A stretch of 64,000 nt of DNA, taken from assembly GCA_028819255.1 (NCBI GenBank), contig JAPPMB010000059.1, forward strand, positions 14,971 to 78,970, written 5' to 3'. This DNA is from Bryobacterales bacterium (GTDB lineage: Bacteria; Acidobacteriota; Terriglobia; Bryobacterales; UBA6623). Positions 36,462 to 46,008 of the stretch are shown here, one piece after another (position 1 is the first letter of the stretch; the number at the start of each line of letters is the position of its first letter). Below the pieces are notes generated by a model. That model did not search any database and was not told the DNA's origin. It was given only the letters and a program-made list of their open reading frames with translations. A program made the translations under genes and the position numbers.

Positions 36462-37202
36462 CTACTGGTCAAGAAGGTAGGCGCCTCGAGTCGACCCTCG
36501 CTCGAACGCAACGACCCGGAGGCCCTCCTCGAACGCGATCCGGAACTGTCCGCGGACCCTGTTCTGGATCCGGATGGCCTCCGGACGCGCCACCTCCCCA
36601 ATTCGGGACGGCACCTCGATGCGCATCGCAAAGTGCTTCTGCGTAGACCGCCGGCCTGCCTTCCGCTCGGCGACGGCCCGGCTCTTCAGATGCCAGGCAG
36701 CTACCAGCCGGTCGGTCGGCAGCGATCCGTGCAGCTTGCTGGAGGTGATGCCGTAGAAGTTGGGGATGTAGGCCTCAATTGCGGTTCCGAGCTTCTCGAT
36801 GTTGAAGTAGGCGTTGCGCGCCTGGAGCGGGTCGAACGTCCACTCGATCCGGTCGAGTCCAGCTGCGAGCGCCTCGTCTCGCTGACGCAGTTTGAGCCTG
36901 AGCCCAATGCCAAGGTTGTGGAAACCCGGATCCACGCCCGCCATGTGGCTGTGCCAGTACGCTTGGAGGTCCGGCTTGAACGCCGCGAAGGCGAGCGTGT
37001 AGCCCACGAGCTCCCCGTGCAGGAATGCGCCGAGGGACGAGCCCCCGATGCGGCTGAACACCCCGAACAGCCGGGACGCCACCATGTCGCTGGGGTCGAA
37101 GCCCCATATCAGCTCCTGCAGCCTCAGCGTCGCCTCGAACTCGTCGAGTGTTTCCAGGCGGCGGATCTCCAGGGCGCTCAGGCCTGCTTGGCTCTCTGCC
37201 AT
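36462..37202 (-). CDS. GNAT-superfamily acetyltransferase (COG3375-type)
   Basis: 246 residues. RRLETLDEFEATLRLQELIWG at the start, then LGAFLHGELVGYTLAF, HSHMAGVDPGFHNLGIGLRL (the acetyl-CoA loop, with N-L-G-I-G in place of Q/R-x-x-G-x-G/A), and IEWTFDPLQARNAYFNIEKL are the conserved blocks of the large predicted GNAT proteins. The small molecule or protein acetylated is unknown. The 5' end overlaps the mazG 3' end by 25 bases, so the two are probably co-transcribed, mazG first. Confidence 0.8.
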   Translation of the reverse strand: MAESQAGLSALEIRRLETLDEFEATLRLQELIWGFDPSDMVASRLFGVFSRIGGSSLGAFLHGELVGYTLAFAAFKPDLQAYWHSHMAGVDPGFHNLGIGLRLKLRQRDEALAAGLDRIEWTFDPLQARNAYFNIEKLGTAIEAYIPNFYGITSSKLHGSLPTDRLVAAWHLKSRAVAERKAGRRSTQKHFAMRIEVPSRIGEVARPEAIRIQNRVRGQFRIAFEEGLRVVAFERGSTRGAYLLDQ

Positions 37203-37969
37203 AGCGACTCCAGCTCGTCCATGTCACAGTCTTCAAACACCCGGCCGACCGCGGCAAGTTCGCGCTCCATCGTTCCTATGCGCTTCCGGAACTTTGCGTT
37301 TGCGCGGCGGAGCGCCAGCTCGGGGTCCACGCCTGCGACGCGAGCCACATTGACTGCCATGAACAGCAGGTCGCCGACCTCGTCTTCCACGAGATCCCGG
37401 TCCCCGGACTGCCATGCCTCGCTGACCTCCAGGAACTCTTCCTCGACCTTGGCCCCCAGGTCATCGAATCCCTCCCAGTCGAAGCCGGCTCCAGCCGCCT
37501 TCTTGCCGACTTGGCTGGCCTCCAGAAGGGCCGGCTGGTTGCGAGGCACGCCGTCGAGCATTCCCGATCCCGCGGGCTTTTCCTGCGCCTTGATCTCCTC
37601 CCATCGGGCGGAGACATCGACTGCGGTCCGAAGCGACTCGGATTCAAACACATGCGGATGGCGACGCACCAGCTTGTCGTTGATGCAGCGGAGCACCCGC
37701 TCGATGTCGAAGAGGCCCTCGCTGCTGGCGATCTCCGCCTGAAAGACCACTTGCAGCTGGAGATCTCCGAGCTCTTCGGCCAGGGCCTCCCAATCTTCCC
37801 GCTCGATGGCGTCAAGCACCTCGTAGGTCTCCTCCACGACATAGGGTCGCAGGCTGGAGAGGGTTTGCTCGCGGTCCCACGGGCAGCCATCGTCGGACCG
37901 CAGCTTGCGCATGATCCCCACCAGCCTTGAGAATTCCTGCGCGGCCTCACCCATGAGCGACTCCCTCAT
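37178..37969 (-). CDS. mazG: Nucleoside triphosphate pyrophosphohydrolase MazG
   Basis: 263 residues from the ATG at 37969 (another at 37954; the open frame reaches 38038). Tandem MazG domains: the first with LRSDDGCPWDREQT and the metal-binding EETYEVLDAI and EELGDLQLQVVF, the second with KVEEEFLEVSEA and EDEVGDLLFMAVN. Both keep the E-x-x-E...E-x-x-D helices. MazG hydrolyses NTPs and dNTPs to monophosphate and pyrophosphate, cleansing the pool of damaged nucleotides and affecting ppGpp in some bacteria. Length matches E. coli MazG (263 aa). Confidence 0.95.
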   Translation of the reverse strand: MRESLMGEAAQEFSRLVGIMRKLRSDDGCPWDREQTLSSLRPYVVEETYEVLDAIEREDWEALAEELGDLQLQVVFQAEIASSEGLFDIERVLRCINDKLVRRHPHVFESESLRTAVDVSARWEEIKAQEKPAGSGMLDGVPRNQPALLEASQVGKKAAGAGFDWEGFDDLGAKVEEEFLEVSEAWQSGDRDLVEDEVGDLLFMAVNVARVAGVDPELALRRANAKFRKRIGTMERELAAVGRVFEDCDMDELESLWQRAKQA

Positions 37970-38080
37970 CGTAGCGGCAGCGACCATCTCCGGGGCCGGA
38001 CTCCTGGAGGCGCCTTTCGGATGCGTCCCGAAGGCCATTCTGCCGAGTGGTTCTGTGGTACGTTAATCCTCGATTTCGCC

Positions 38081-39574
38081 ATGACCTTCCGTATTCGAGC
38101 GCTCTGTGCGACGGGCCTGGTGGCCGTGCTTCTGGGGGCGTGCTCGGCCGATGCGCCAAGGCCCATGCCCAACATTCTGTTCATCGCCATTGACGACCTC
38201 AACGACTGGGTCGGCCCCCTCGACGGGCATCCCCAGGTGCGAACGCCCCACATGGACCGGCTTGCCGCCGCAGGCACCACGTTCTACAACGCTCATACGC
38301 AGGCGCCGCTCTGCAATCCGTCCCGGACGAGCCTGCTAATTGGTCGCCGCCCCTCCAGCACGGGGATCTACGGCCTCGCTCCATGGTTCAGGGAGGTCGA
38401 GACCCTGAAGGACATCGAGTCCCTGCCTCAGTTCTTCGCCCGGCACGGTTACGCCACTTACTCCACGGGAAAGATCTATCACGGCAGGTACGGACGGGCC
38501 GACGGCGACACGGAGTTCCACTTCCTGGGACCGCGGGCGGGTGTCCGGGTGCGTCCGGAGCAGAAGATGGTCGAGACGCCGCAGGACCATCCCCTCATGG
38601 ACTGGGGCACCTTCCCTCACAAGGACGAGGACAAGGGCGACTGGGCGGTCGCGAGCTGGGCCGTGGAGCAGCTCGAGGGTCCGCTCAGCGGACCTCAGGA
38701 GAAGCCGTTCTTCCTGGCGGCGGGCTTCTTCCTTCCGCACGTGCCCTGTTACGTTACCCAGCAGTGGTACGACATGTACCCGAAGGACGCGGTCCAGTTG
38801 CCGGAGATCCGCCGGGACGACCGCGAGGACACACCGCGCTTCAGCTGGTACTTGCACTGGAAGCTCCCCGAGCCGCGTCTGAAATTCATCGAGGAAGCCG
38901 ACGAGTGGCACAACCTCGTCGCCTCCTACCTCGCGTCCATCACGTTCGTGGACAGCCAGGTCGGGAGACTGCTTGACGCCCTCGATGCGAGCGGTCACGC
39001 CGACAACACGGTGATCGTCCTGTGGTCGGACCACGGATGGCACCTGGGCGAGAAGCTCATCACCGGCAAGAACACGCTCTGGGACCGCTCCGCGCGGGTT
39101 CCCCTGATCTTTGCCGGCCCGGGCATCTCGGAAGGCACCCGCGTCACCAGCCCGGCCGAACTGCTCGACATCTACCCGACGCTTGCCGAGCTCGCGGGCC
39201 TGCCGGCCGCCGAAGGGCTCGAGGGACACAGCCTGGTGCCCCAGCTTGAGGATGCCGACGCCCCCCGTGAATGGCCCGCGATCACAACTCACAACGCAGG
39301 GAATCATGGAGTCCGCTCCGAGAAATGGCGCTACATCGTCTACGCCGACGGCAGCGAGGAGCTCTACGACATGGAGAAGGACCCGCAGGAATTCGACAAT
39401 CTGGCCGGCGACCCGCAATTCGGGGACGTGATTGCCGAACACCGGAAGTTCCTGCCCGACTCCGATCTCCCGCCCGCTCCCGGCAGCCGGGCGCGTGTGC
39501 TGATCTACGACGGCGGCCGCGTGAACTGGGAGGGCGAGGACGTCGGCGGGGACGATCCGATCCCCGAACTCTGA
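38081..39574 (+). CDS. Sulfatase lipoprotein, iduronate-2-sulfatase-like
   Basis: 497 residues from the ATG at 38081. The signal LVAVLLGAC has a good lipobox with Cys21, so the enzyme is probably membrane-anchored facing the periplasm or outside. The metal-site pair D38-D39 lies in FIAIDDLNDW, the formylglycine motif is C78-N-P-S-R82, and VIVLWSDHGWHLGEK supplies the later metal ligands. The LNDWVGPLDGHPQVRTPHMD start and the length are typical of iduronate-2-sulfatase-like S1 sulfatases. It begins divergently from mazG and is followed 21 bases later by kdsB. Confidence 0.9.
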   Translation: MTFRIRALCATGLVAVLLGACSADAPRPMPNILFIAIDDLNDWVGPLDGHPQVRTPHMDRLAAAGTTFYNAHTQAPLCNPSRTSLLIGRRPSSTGIYGLAPWFREVETLKDIESLPQFFARHGYATYSTGKIYHGRYGRADGDTEFHFLGPRAGVRVRPEQKMVETPQDHPLMDWGTFPHKDEDKGDWAVASWAVEQLEGPLSGPQEKPFFLAAGFFLPHVPCYVTQQWYDMYPKDAVQLPEIRRDDREDTPRFSWYLHWKLPEPRLKFIEEADEWHNLVASYLASITFVDSQVGRLLDALDASGHADNTVIVLWSDHGWHLGEKLITGKNTLWDRSARVPLIFAGPGISEGTRVTSPAELLDIYPTLAELAGLPAAEGLEGHSLVPQLEDADAPREWPAITTHNAGNHGVRSEKWRYIVYADGSEELYDMEKDPQEFDNLAGDPQFGDVIAEHRKFLPDSDLPPAPGSRARVLIYDGGRVNWEGEDVGGDDPIPEL

Positions 39575-39595
39575 CCTGAGTCAGAATGAAGAGCG

Positions 39596-40342
39596 TTGCC
39601 TGACTCGGTTCTCGGGGTGATCCCCGCCCGCTACGGTTCCCGTCGCTTCGAGGGCAAGCCGCTCGCCATGCTGTGCGGCAAGCCTCTCATCCAGCACGTC
39701 TACGAGCGAGCCTCCGGGTGCGAGCTCTTCCGCCGGCTGGTCGTCGCGACCGACAGCGGGCGCATCCGGACGGCGGTCGAGGGCTTCGGCGGCGTTGCTT
39801 TGATGACCTCCACAGATCACCTCTCCGGGACGGACCGGGTCGCCGAGGTGGCCGCCGGCGACGATTCCGCGATCGTCGTGAACGTGCAGGGCGACGAGCC
39901 CTTTGTCAACGCCACCGTGCTGGAGCAGGTGATCCGGCCGCTTCTCGACCCCGAAGGCCCGCCGATGTCGACCCTCCGCAAGCGGATTCTCGATCCGGCC
40001 CTGCTGGACGACCCGAATGTTGTCAAGGTGGTCACGGGCCGCGACGGCGACGCCATCTACTTCTCCCGGAGTCCGATACCGTATCCGGGCCGCTGTGTTC
40101 CGCACAGCGCCTGGGAGCATATCGGGATCTACGCCTACCGGAGGGAGTTCCTGCTCGCCTTCAGCCGGATGCGGCCCACCGAGCTCGAGGGAGTCGAGGG
40201 GCTCGAGCAGCTGCGCGCCCTGGAGCACGGGCACCGGATCGCGGCCGTCCCCACGGAGGACCACGTCGGTCTGAGCGTGGACACGCCGGACGACCTCGAG
40301 CGCGCCCGCATTATGCTTGTGAACGCGGAGGCTCGATGCTGA
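39596..40342 (+). CDS. kdsB: 3-deoxy-manno-octulosonate cytidylyltransferase
   Basis: 248 residues. Activates Kdo with CTP to CMP-Kdo for lipid A-Kdo synthesis, in the cytosol. VIPARYGSRRFEGKPL (nucleotide-binding loop), ATDSGRIRTAVEGFG, STDHLSGTDRVAEV, VNVQGDEPFV and YFSRSPIPY are all family landmarks, and the length is normal. The start is TTG at 39596; the nearby ATG at 39586 is out of frame. Presence of KdsB shows a Gram-negative LPS-type envelope. The gene lies between a sulfatase and the cytochrome cluster without other Kdo genes. Confidence 0.95.
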   Translation: MPDSVLGVIPARYGSRRFEGKPLAMLCGKPLIQHVYERASGCELFRRLVVATDSGRIRTAVEGFGGVALMTSTDHLSGTDRVAEVAAGDDSAIVVNVQGDEPFVNATVLEQVIRPLLDPEGPPMSTLRKRILDPALLDDPNVVKVVTGRDGDAIYFSRSPIPYPGRCVPHSAWEHIGIYAYRREFLLAFSRMRPTELEGVEGLEQLRALEHGHRIAAVPTEDHVGLSVDTPDDLERARIMLVNAEARC

Positions 40343-40451
40343 CGGGGAGCTTCCGCCCGGATTGCGATACCGCGTTCGGGATTCTCTACAATAGGAGTTC
40401 GGCAACGGCGTCCCATGCTCCCCGGGACGCCCGCGACTTCGGGGGATAGGA

Positions 40452-41021
40452 ATGTCCGACAACAAGGCTGCGGGATCGGCCCGTGCTTCGCTCATAGACC
40501 GCATCAAGGAGAGCGTCAGGTCCGAGGGCACCGACCAGGAGACCCGGATCAGGTCGCGTCGCCGCCTGATCGGCCTGCTCACTGGCGGGTTTCTGACGGC
40601 GAACTTTCTGATGTTCCTGCGGTTCTTCTTTCCGCGCACCATCTTTGAGCCGCGAACGCAGTTCCCGATCGGGCTGCCCGCCGACTTCCCGATCGGCGTG
40701 GACACGCGGTTTCAGAAGAGCAAGCGCATCTGGGTCGTTCGAACCACCGACCGTCTGTTCGTGATCTACGCCAGCTGCACCCATCTGGGCTGCACGCCCG
40801 ACTGGAAGCTCAGCGAGGCGAAGTTCAAGTGCCCCTGCCACGGCAGCGGCTACGATCCGGAGGGCCGCAACTACGAGGGGCCTGCGCCCCGTCCGCTGGA
40901 CAGGGCGTACGTCGAGGTCGACCCCCAGGGCCGCATCATCGTGGACACCAGCGTGCTCTTCCGCGAGGAGAAGGGGCAGCCCACCCAGTTCGACAACCAG
41001 GGCAGCTACATCCAGGTGTGA
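40452..41021 (+). CDS. Rieske iron-sulfur protein of a cytochrome bc-type complex
   Basis: 189 residues. An N-terminal SRRRLIG before a hydrophobic helix (38-60) looks like a Tat-type signal anchor. The [2Fe-2S] ligands are complete: C109-T-H111-L-G-C114 and C127-P-C129-H130-G-S. The subunit takes electrons from quinol at the Qo site and passes them to a cytochrome c. GGGGGATAGG precedes the ATG at 40452. First gene of a cluster Rieske, cytochrome b (two chains), octaheme cytochrome c, cupredoxin lipoprotein. Confidence 0.95.
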   Translation: MSDNKAAGSARASLIDRIKESVRSEGTDQETRIRSRRRLIGLLTGGFLTANFLMFLRFFFPRTIFEPRTQFPIGLPADFPIGVDTRFQKSKRIWVVRTTDRLFVIYASCTHLGCTPDWKLSEAKFKCPCHGSGYDPEGRNYEGPAPRPLDRAYVEVDPQGRIIVDTSVLFREEKGQPTQFDNQGSYIQV

Positions 41022-41042
41022 GGTCGGGAGGTACGAAACAGC

Positions 41043-41975
41043 ATGGCTGACACACAGGGCGCCGACGCCAAGACCAAAGCGGCGCAGCCTGCTTCCAACG
41101 GCAACGGAACGCGCAAGCTGCTGGGCGTCACGGTCGATCCGACCGAGATCAAGCGCAAGGCCGAGATGGACCTGAAGGCCATCCAGGAGCCGACCAAGAC
41201 CGACGTCTACAAGTCGATCTTCCGCGTCAGGCACGACCAGACTTCGCGCAGCCGCACGCTGGGCGTGCTGAGCAACGTCTTCCTGCACCTGCACCCCGCG
41301 AGGGTCAACCGCGACGCGGTCCGCTACTCCTTCACGTGGGGCATGGGCGGCATCAGCTTCTACCTCTTCTGGGTGCTCACATGGACCGGCGTCCTGCTGA
41401 TGTTCTACTACCACCCCACGAAGGTCCAGGCGTTCCGCGACATCCTCTACCTTGAGCACGACGTGCCGTTCGGCAAGCTCCTGCGCAACATGCACCGCTG
41501 GGCCGCCCATGCCATGGTTCTCACGGTGCAGCTGCACATGTTCCGGGTGTTCCTGACCGGCTCCTACAAGAAGCCGCGGCAGTTCAACTGGTCCGTGGGC
41601 GTCATCCTTCTGGTGCTTACGCTGCTGCTCTCGTTCACCGGCTACCTGCTCCCGGACGACCAGCTCGGCTTCTGGGCGGTCACGGTCGGGACGAACATGG
41701 CGCGGGCCACGCCCATCCTGGGCCACGAGGGTCCGTTCGGGCCGCAGCTCGGCATGACGCCCTTCAACGACGTGCGTTTCGCGCTGCTGGGCGGCTCGAT
41801 CGTCGATGCCAACGCCCTGCTGCGGGCCTACATATGGCACTGCATCGCGATTCCGGGCTTCGCAGCGACGTTCATGATCGTCCACTTCTGGCGCGTCAGG
41901 AAGGACGGCGGGATCTCGGGCCCGTCCCGGATCATGCTCGAGAGCGAGATCAAGAAGCCCCGCGTCGGCAGGTAG
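41043..41975 (+). CDS. Cytochrome b, N-terminal (b6-like) subunit
   Basis: 310 residues with four main membrane helices after a ~90-residue soluble N-terminus. Bis-His ligands for two b hemes are readable: H151-R-W...H165 (14 apart) and IWH...IVHFW (15 apart), the spacing seen in cytochrome b6 rather than mitochondrial cytochrome b. KDGGISGP near the C-terminus is the usual end of the b6-type chain. It works with the next gene as a split cytochrome b, transferring electrons across the membrane in the Q cycle. The gene is 21 bases after the Rieske gene. Confidence 0.93.
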   Translation: MADTQGADAKTKAAQPASNGNGTRKLLGVTVDPTEIKRKAEMDLKAIQEPTKTDVYKSIFRVRHDQTSRSRTLGVLSNVFLHLHPARVNRDAVRYSFTWGMGGISFYLFWVLTWTGVLLMFYYHPTKVQAFRDILYLEHDVPFGKLLRNMHRWAAHAMVLTVQLHMFRVFLTGSYKKPRQFNWSVGVILLVLTLLLSFTGYLLPDDQLGFWAVTVGTNMARATPILGHEGPFGPQLGMTPFNDVRFALLGGSIVDANALLRAYIWHCIAIPGFAATFMIVHFWRVRKDGGISGPSRIMLESEIKKPRVGR

Positions 41976-42002
41976 GCGGGCCGCACTTCAGGAGTCAGCA
42001 TC

Positions 42003-42938
42003 ATGGATTGGCATCAGCTCTGGACGATCGTCTCCCTCCCCGACAACATCCCCATCGTCGGGATGCTCTTCATCATTCCGTTCTTCACCTGGTACGGACT
42101 GAGGCAGGCCTTCGCCAACGACCGGCTCGCCGAGCGGCTGGAAGGCGACAAGGCCATGGCGAGGACGCACCACCGCAAGGCGGAGCCGTTCCAGAAGGGC
42201 TGGACGCGGGAGGTAGCCGTGTGGCCCTACCTGCTGCGGATGGAGTTCCTCGCCGCGATCATCGTCACGTTCATCCTGATGGTGTGGTCCATCACGCTCG
42301 ACGCGCCGCTCGAGGAGCCGGCCAATCCGTCGCTGACGATGAATCCCTCCAAGGCGCCGTGGTACTTCCTCGGGCTGCAGGAGATGCTGGTCTACTTCGA
42401 TCCCTGGATCGCCGGCGTCGTGATGCCCACGCTGATCATCATCGGCCTCATCGTGATCCCCTACATCGACGAGAACCCCTTGGGCAACGGCTACTACACC
42501 TACAGGCAGAGGCGCTTCGCGATCTGGACGTTCATCTTCGGCTTCATCATCCTGTGGTGCTCGATGATCGTGATCGGAACGCTGATCCGCGGTCCGGGGT
42601 GGATGTGGTTCTGGCCCGGCATGACCTGGGACCACAACCGGCTCATCTTCGAGATCAATCGCGACCTCCACGAGATCGTGGGCATCACCTCCCAGCCCTG
42701 GATCGGCATCTTCGGGGGCCTCGTGGTGGGCGGCTTCATGACGGTGGCCGGATACCTGTGCCACCGGATCATCACGGCGACCGAGTTCTCGCGCAAGATC
42801 CTCGACCGCATGACGCTGCTGCAGTACGCCATCCTCCAGGGGCTGCTGATCGTCATGCTCGCGCTGCCGGTGAAGATCGCGGCGCGCCTCCTCTTCCGCA
42901 TCAAGTACGTCTGGGTCACGCCTTGGTTCAACGTGTAG
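42003..42938 (+). CDS. Cytochrome b, C-terminal (subunit IV-like) chain, extended
   Basis: 311 residues, longer than the ~160-residue b6f subunit IV. The NPSKAPWYFLGLQEMLVYFD block corresponds to the Qo-site region; the usual PEWY is replaced here by APWY, a form seen in other bacterial bc complexes. Further helices (PTLIIIGLIVIPYID, IFGFIILWCSMIVIGTLI, a second membrane domain to the end) suggest six to seven spans. The gene is 27 bases after the b6-like gene. It supplies the quinol-oxidation side of the split cytochrome b. Confidence 0.85.
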   Translation: MDWHQLWTIVSLPDNIPIVGMLFIIPFFTWYGLRQAFANDRLAERLEGDKAMARTHHRKAEPFQKGWTREVAVWPYLLRMEFLAAIIVTFILMVWSITLDAPLEEPANPSLTMNPSKAPWYFLGLQEMLVYFDPWIAGVVMPTLIIIGLIVIPYIDENPLGNGYYTYRQRRFAIWTFIFGFIILWCSMIVIGTLIRGPGWMWFWPGMTWDHNRLIFEINRDLHEIVGITSQPWIGIFGGLVVGGFMTVAGYLCHRIITATEFSRKILDRMTLLQYAILQGLLIVMLALPVKIAARLLFRIKYVWVTPWFNV

Positions 42939-42979
42939 CCGCGCATGCCTGGACAGACGAGTAGCATCTAGGAATTCTC

Positions 42980-45976
42980 ATGGCAGAAGACAAGAAGGTT
43001 CAGCCGGATCCGATCACCACCAAGTCGTACAGCGTGCACCTGCTCGTGTCGATGCTGCTGCTGATGGCGTCGCTCGTGTGGGCCGTCTACGACGAGGTCG
43101 AGGTCATGCGTCCGTACAAGGACTACCAGGCCCGATTCCGCGCCTACTACCAGGGATTCCTGATGAATCTCCGGCCCGAGCAGGCGGCCAAGGAGGAGGC
43201 CATCCGGAACTCGGCCGAGTACCAGGCGCTCAACGCCGAGCTCAACGCGGCCGAAGGCGTCGTGCTGGACCGGATCGCCGATCTCGACAAGCGGACCGGC
43301 CGGGGGGTGATCCCCCGGATGACGGCGGCGCGCAACGCATTCCAGGTCCTGCGCAGCGAAATCGACGCCCTGCGCTACCAGGTCGAGGTGTCCGGCGACG
43401 AGGACGACAAGGCGAGCATTCGCGAAGACATTGACGCGATTCGCGCGCGGGTCGTCGAGGTCGAGCTTCCCCTGGCGGACGGTTCCGGGGGAACCGAGGA
43501 ACTCGAGCTGCGGTACGGGCAGCTGGAGGCGGAGTTCCTCGGCATGCAGGAGGCCCGCGCCTCCCTGCAGGCCGAGCGCCTCGAGGCGCTGGAGGAGGCC
43601 AACCGGATCCGCGCCGAGCGCGACGCGCTGATGTCCGACCGCCTGGTCGGACTGGGCGCGACCCAGATCGACGGCCTCATTGCCACGATGCGGGACTTCG
43701 ACATCGGGATCAAGCAGATCCACCTGATGGACATCGACCTCGTCGACCGGTGCGAATCCTGCCACCTAGGCATCCGCCAGCCGGTGGAGATCGGGCCGAC
43801 CGACCTGATCTACCCGGTCTTCCAGAGCCATCCGCGGCCCGAGCTCCTGGCGGTCCACGACCCCGAGAGGTTCGGGTGCTCGTCCTGCCACAACGGAAAC
43901 GGACGGGCCACGCGCAACGTGACCAAGGGCCACGGCCGCCACAAGTTCTGGCTCTGGCCGATGTTCTACCGGGAAAACTTCGAGGCGGGCTGCCACCAGT
44001 GCCATTCCAGGGAGGTCGTGACGCCTGGCGGCGAGACGCTCAACCAGGGCCGCGAGCTCTACATGAACAAGGGCTGCTGGGGCTGCCACCGCTTCGAGGG
44101 CTTCGACTCCGAGTCCGAGGAGCTGACCGCGGTCCGCCAGCAGATCCGCAACCTTTCCTCGGACCGGGACGCGAACGCCAAGGAGATGCGCGTCAGGCTC
44201 GACCTGGGGGACACCTCCGCCGACGCGTCCGCGGCCCGCATGCACTACGCGCGCGCCGAGGAGCTCCGGCTGACCAACACCCGCGTCGATGCGGAGCTGC
44301 ACAACCTCGCGGTCGAGGAGGAGAACCTGGCCCGGGAGGTGAAGAAGTTCGGCCCCAGCCTGAAGGAGATCAGGCTCAAGGACCGCAAGGAGTGGATTCC
44401 GGTCTGGATCAAGGACCCGCACGAGTTCCGTCCCGGGTCCAAGATGCCGGCCTTCCGCCTGCTGGACGAGGAGGTCCGGCAGATCTCGGCCTATCTGTGG
44501 CAGAACGCCCTGAACGGCCAGCTCGTCCAGCACCCGCGGGGCAGCGCGGACCGCGGCAAGGAGCTTTTCGAGACGCGCGGCTGCATGGGCTGCCACTCCA
44601 TCGGCGAGGGCGCCGACCAGGTCGGCGGGGACTTCGCCGCCAACCTGAGCCGGGTCGGCGACAAGATGAACTACGACTACATGGTCCGCTGGATCCACGA
44701 TCCGTCGGAAGTCACCCCGGATCCGGACGTGCCCGACGCGTTGCGTCCCCGGCCGATCATGCCGAGCCTGCGGCTGACGATCGGCGAGGCGCGCGACATC
44801 GCCACGTACCTGAGCGACCAGGGCACGGGCGAGGAGTTTCCGGCAGCGGACTACATGGACGACCCCGCAATGGCCGCGGCCGGCCAGGATGTGATCCGGC
44901 ACTACGGCTGCGCCGGGTGTCACGAGATCTCGGGCCTCGAGGAGGAAGGCCGCATCGGGACCGACCTCACGTTCGAGGGCAGCAAGCCCCTGGAGCGCCT
45001 GGACTTTGCCCTGAAGACCCACGAGGCGGAGCTGGACGGCTGGTACAGCCACAAGGGCTTTTTCGAGCGCAAGCTCGAGAACCCGGCCGTGTTCGACGAG
45101 GGCAAGGAGAGGGAGCACCTCGAGCGCCTGCGCATGCCGAACTTCAACTTCAACGAGTCCGAGATCGATGCGCTGACGACGTTTCTGCTGGGAGCGGTCG
45201 AGTCGACGTTCCCCGAGCAGTACCGCTACGAGCCGGAGGACGAGCGGGCGGACGTCCAGGAGGGCTGGTGGATCCTGACGCGGCACAACTGCACGGGCTG
45301 CCACCAGATTCGTCCCGGCAACGAGTCGGCGTTCATGTCGATTCCGCGATACACGGACGATCCGGACTGGGCCGAGCAGTTCCCGCCGCAGCTGTACACG
45401 GAGGGCGCCCGCGTGCAGCCCGACTGGCTGACGGAGTTCCTGCGCAACCCGGCGCTCAGCGAGACGGACGTCAATCGCAACGGCGTGCGCAGCTACCTAC
45501 ACGCCCGGATGCCGACGTTCTACTTCTCGGACCGCCAGCTCTCCAAGATCACGAGGTTCTTCATGGCCCGCGACTCGCAGCCGGTGCCGTACATGCCCGA
45601 GGACATGGCTCCGCTGACTCCGTCCGAGCGGGCCATCGGCCGCCAGCTGTTCATCAGCGACGCCGCGCCCTGCCTGAACTGCCACATGACCGGCATTCCG
45701 TCCCAGGACGTCGACGCCACGGCGCCGAACTTCCTCATCGCCGCGGAGCGGCTCAAGCCGAACTGGACCTACCGCTGGATGCTGGAGCCTGCCTCGATCG
45801 CCCCCGGAACGGCGATGCCGTCCGAGCTCTTCGCCCGGGACGCCGGCCGCTGGATCTTCCAGGGCGACATTCCGACCGCGGCCCGCAACTACGCCGGCGA
45901 CCACGCCGACCTGATCACGCGCTACATGTTCCAGATGGACAGCACGGAGCTGAGTCGGCTGCAAGCCCTACAATGA
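42980..45976 (+). CDS. Membrane-anchored octaheme cytochrome c
   Basis: 998 residues. One membrane helix near the N-terminus (SVHLLVSMLLLMASLVWAVYD, about 16-36), then a coiled-coil-like region to about 250, then eight CxxCH heme c sites at about 258, 300, 338, 366, 535, 644, 771 and 898. The first four are tightly packed; the later four sit in separate ~120-residue domains, each like a mono-heme cytochrome c. It follows the cytochrome b genes, so it should replace cytochrome c1 and carry electrons from the Rieske protein to periplasmic or extracellular acceptors. The terminal stop overlaps an ATG of the following frame. Confidence 0.93.
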   Translation: MAEDKKVQPDPITTKSYSVHLLVSMLLLMASLVWAVYDEVEVMRPYKDYQARFRAYYQGFLMNLRPEQAAKEEAIRNSAEYQALNAELNAAEGVVLDRIADLDKRTGRGVIPRMTAARNAFQVLRSEIDALRYQVEVSGDEDDKASIREDIDAIRARVVEVELPLADGSGGTEELELRYGQLEAEFLGMQEARASLQAERLEALEEANRIRAERDALMSDRLVGLGATQIDGLIATMRDFDIGIKQIHLMDIDLVDRCESCHLGIRQPVEIGPTDLIYPVFQSHPRPELLAVHDPERFGCSSCHNGNGRATRNVTKGHGRHKFWLWPMFYRENFEAGCHQCHSREVVTPGGETLNQGRELYMNKGCWGCHRFEGFDSESEELTAVRQQIRNLSSDRDANAKEMRVRLDLGDTSADASAARMHYARAEELRLTNTRVDAELHNLAVEEENLAREVKKFGPSLKEIRLKDRKEWIPVWIKDPHEFRPGSKMPAFRLLDEEVRQISAYLWQNALNGQLVQHPRGSADRGKELFETRGCMGCHSIGEGADQVGGDFAANLSRVGDKMNYDYMVRWIHDPSEVTPDPDVPDALRPRPIMPSLRLTIGEARDIATYLSDQGTGEEFPAADYMDDPAMAAAGQDVIRHYGCAGCHEISGLEEEGRIGTDLTFEGSKPLERLDFALKTHEAELDGWYSHKGFFERKLENPAVFDEGKEREHLERLRMPNFNFNESEIDALTTFLLGAVESTFPEQYRYEPEDERADVQEGWWILTRHNCTGCHQIRPGNESAFMSIPRYTDDPDWAEQFPPQLYTEGARVQPDWLTEFLRNPALSETDVNRNGVRSYLHARMPTFYFSDRQLSKITRFFMARDSQPVPYMPEDMAPLTPSERAIGRQLFISDAAPCLNCHMTGIPSQDVDATAPNFLIAAERLKPNWTYRWMLEPASIAPGTAMPSELFARDAGRWIFQGDIPTAARNYAGDHADLITRYMFQMDSTELSRLQALQ

Positions 45977-46008
45977 AGCAAGACTGCGCTTTTTCGGAGG
46001 TGAACTGC

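Noticed and set aside
38336-39442. 368-codon minus-strand frame
   Set aside because: Antisense of the second sulfatase.
43766-45304. 512-codon minus-strand frame
   Set aside because: Antisense of the octaheme cytochrome c gene.
43750-45972. Long plus-strand frame leading into the cupredoxin gene
   Set aside because: It overlaps the octaheme cytochrome gene in another frame and is low-complexity Arg/Gly/Pro; only the part after 45973 is real.
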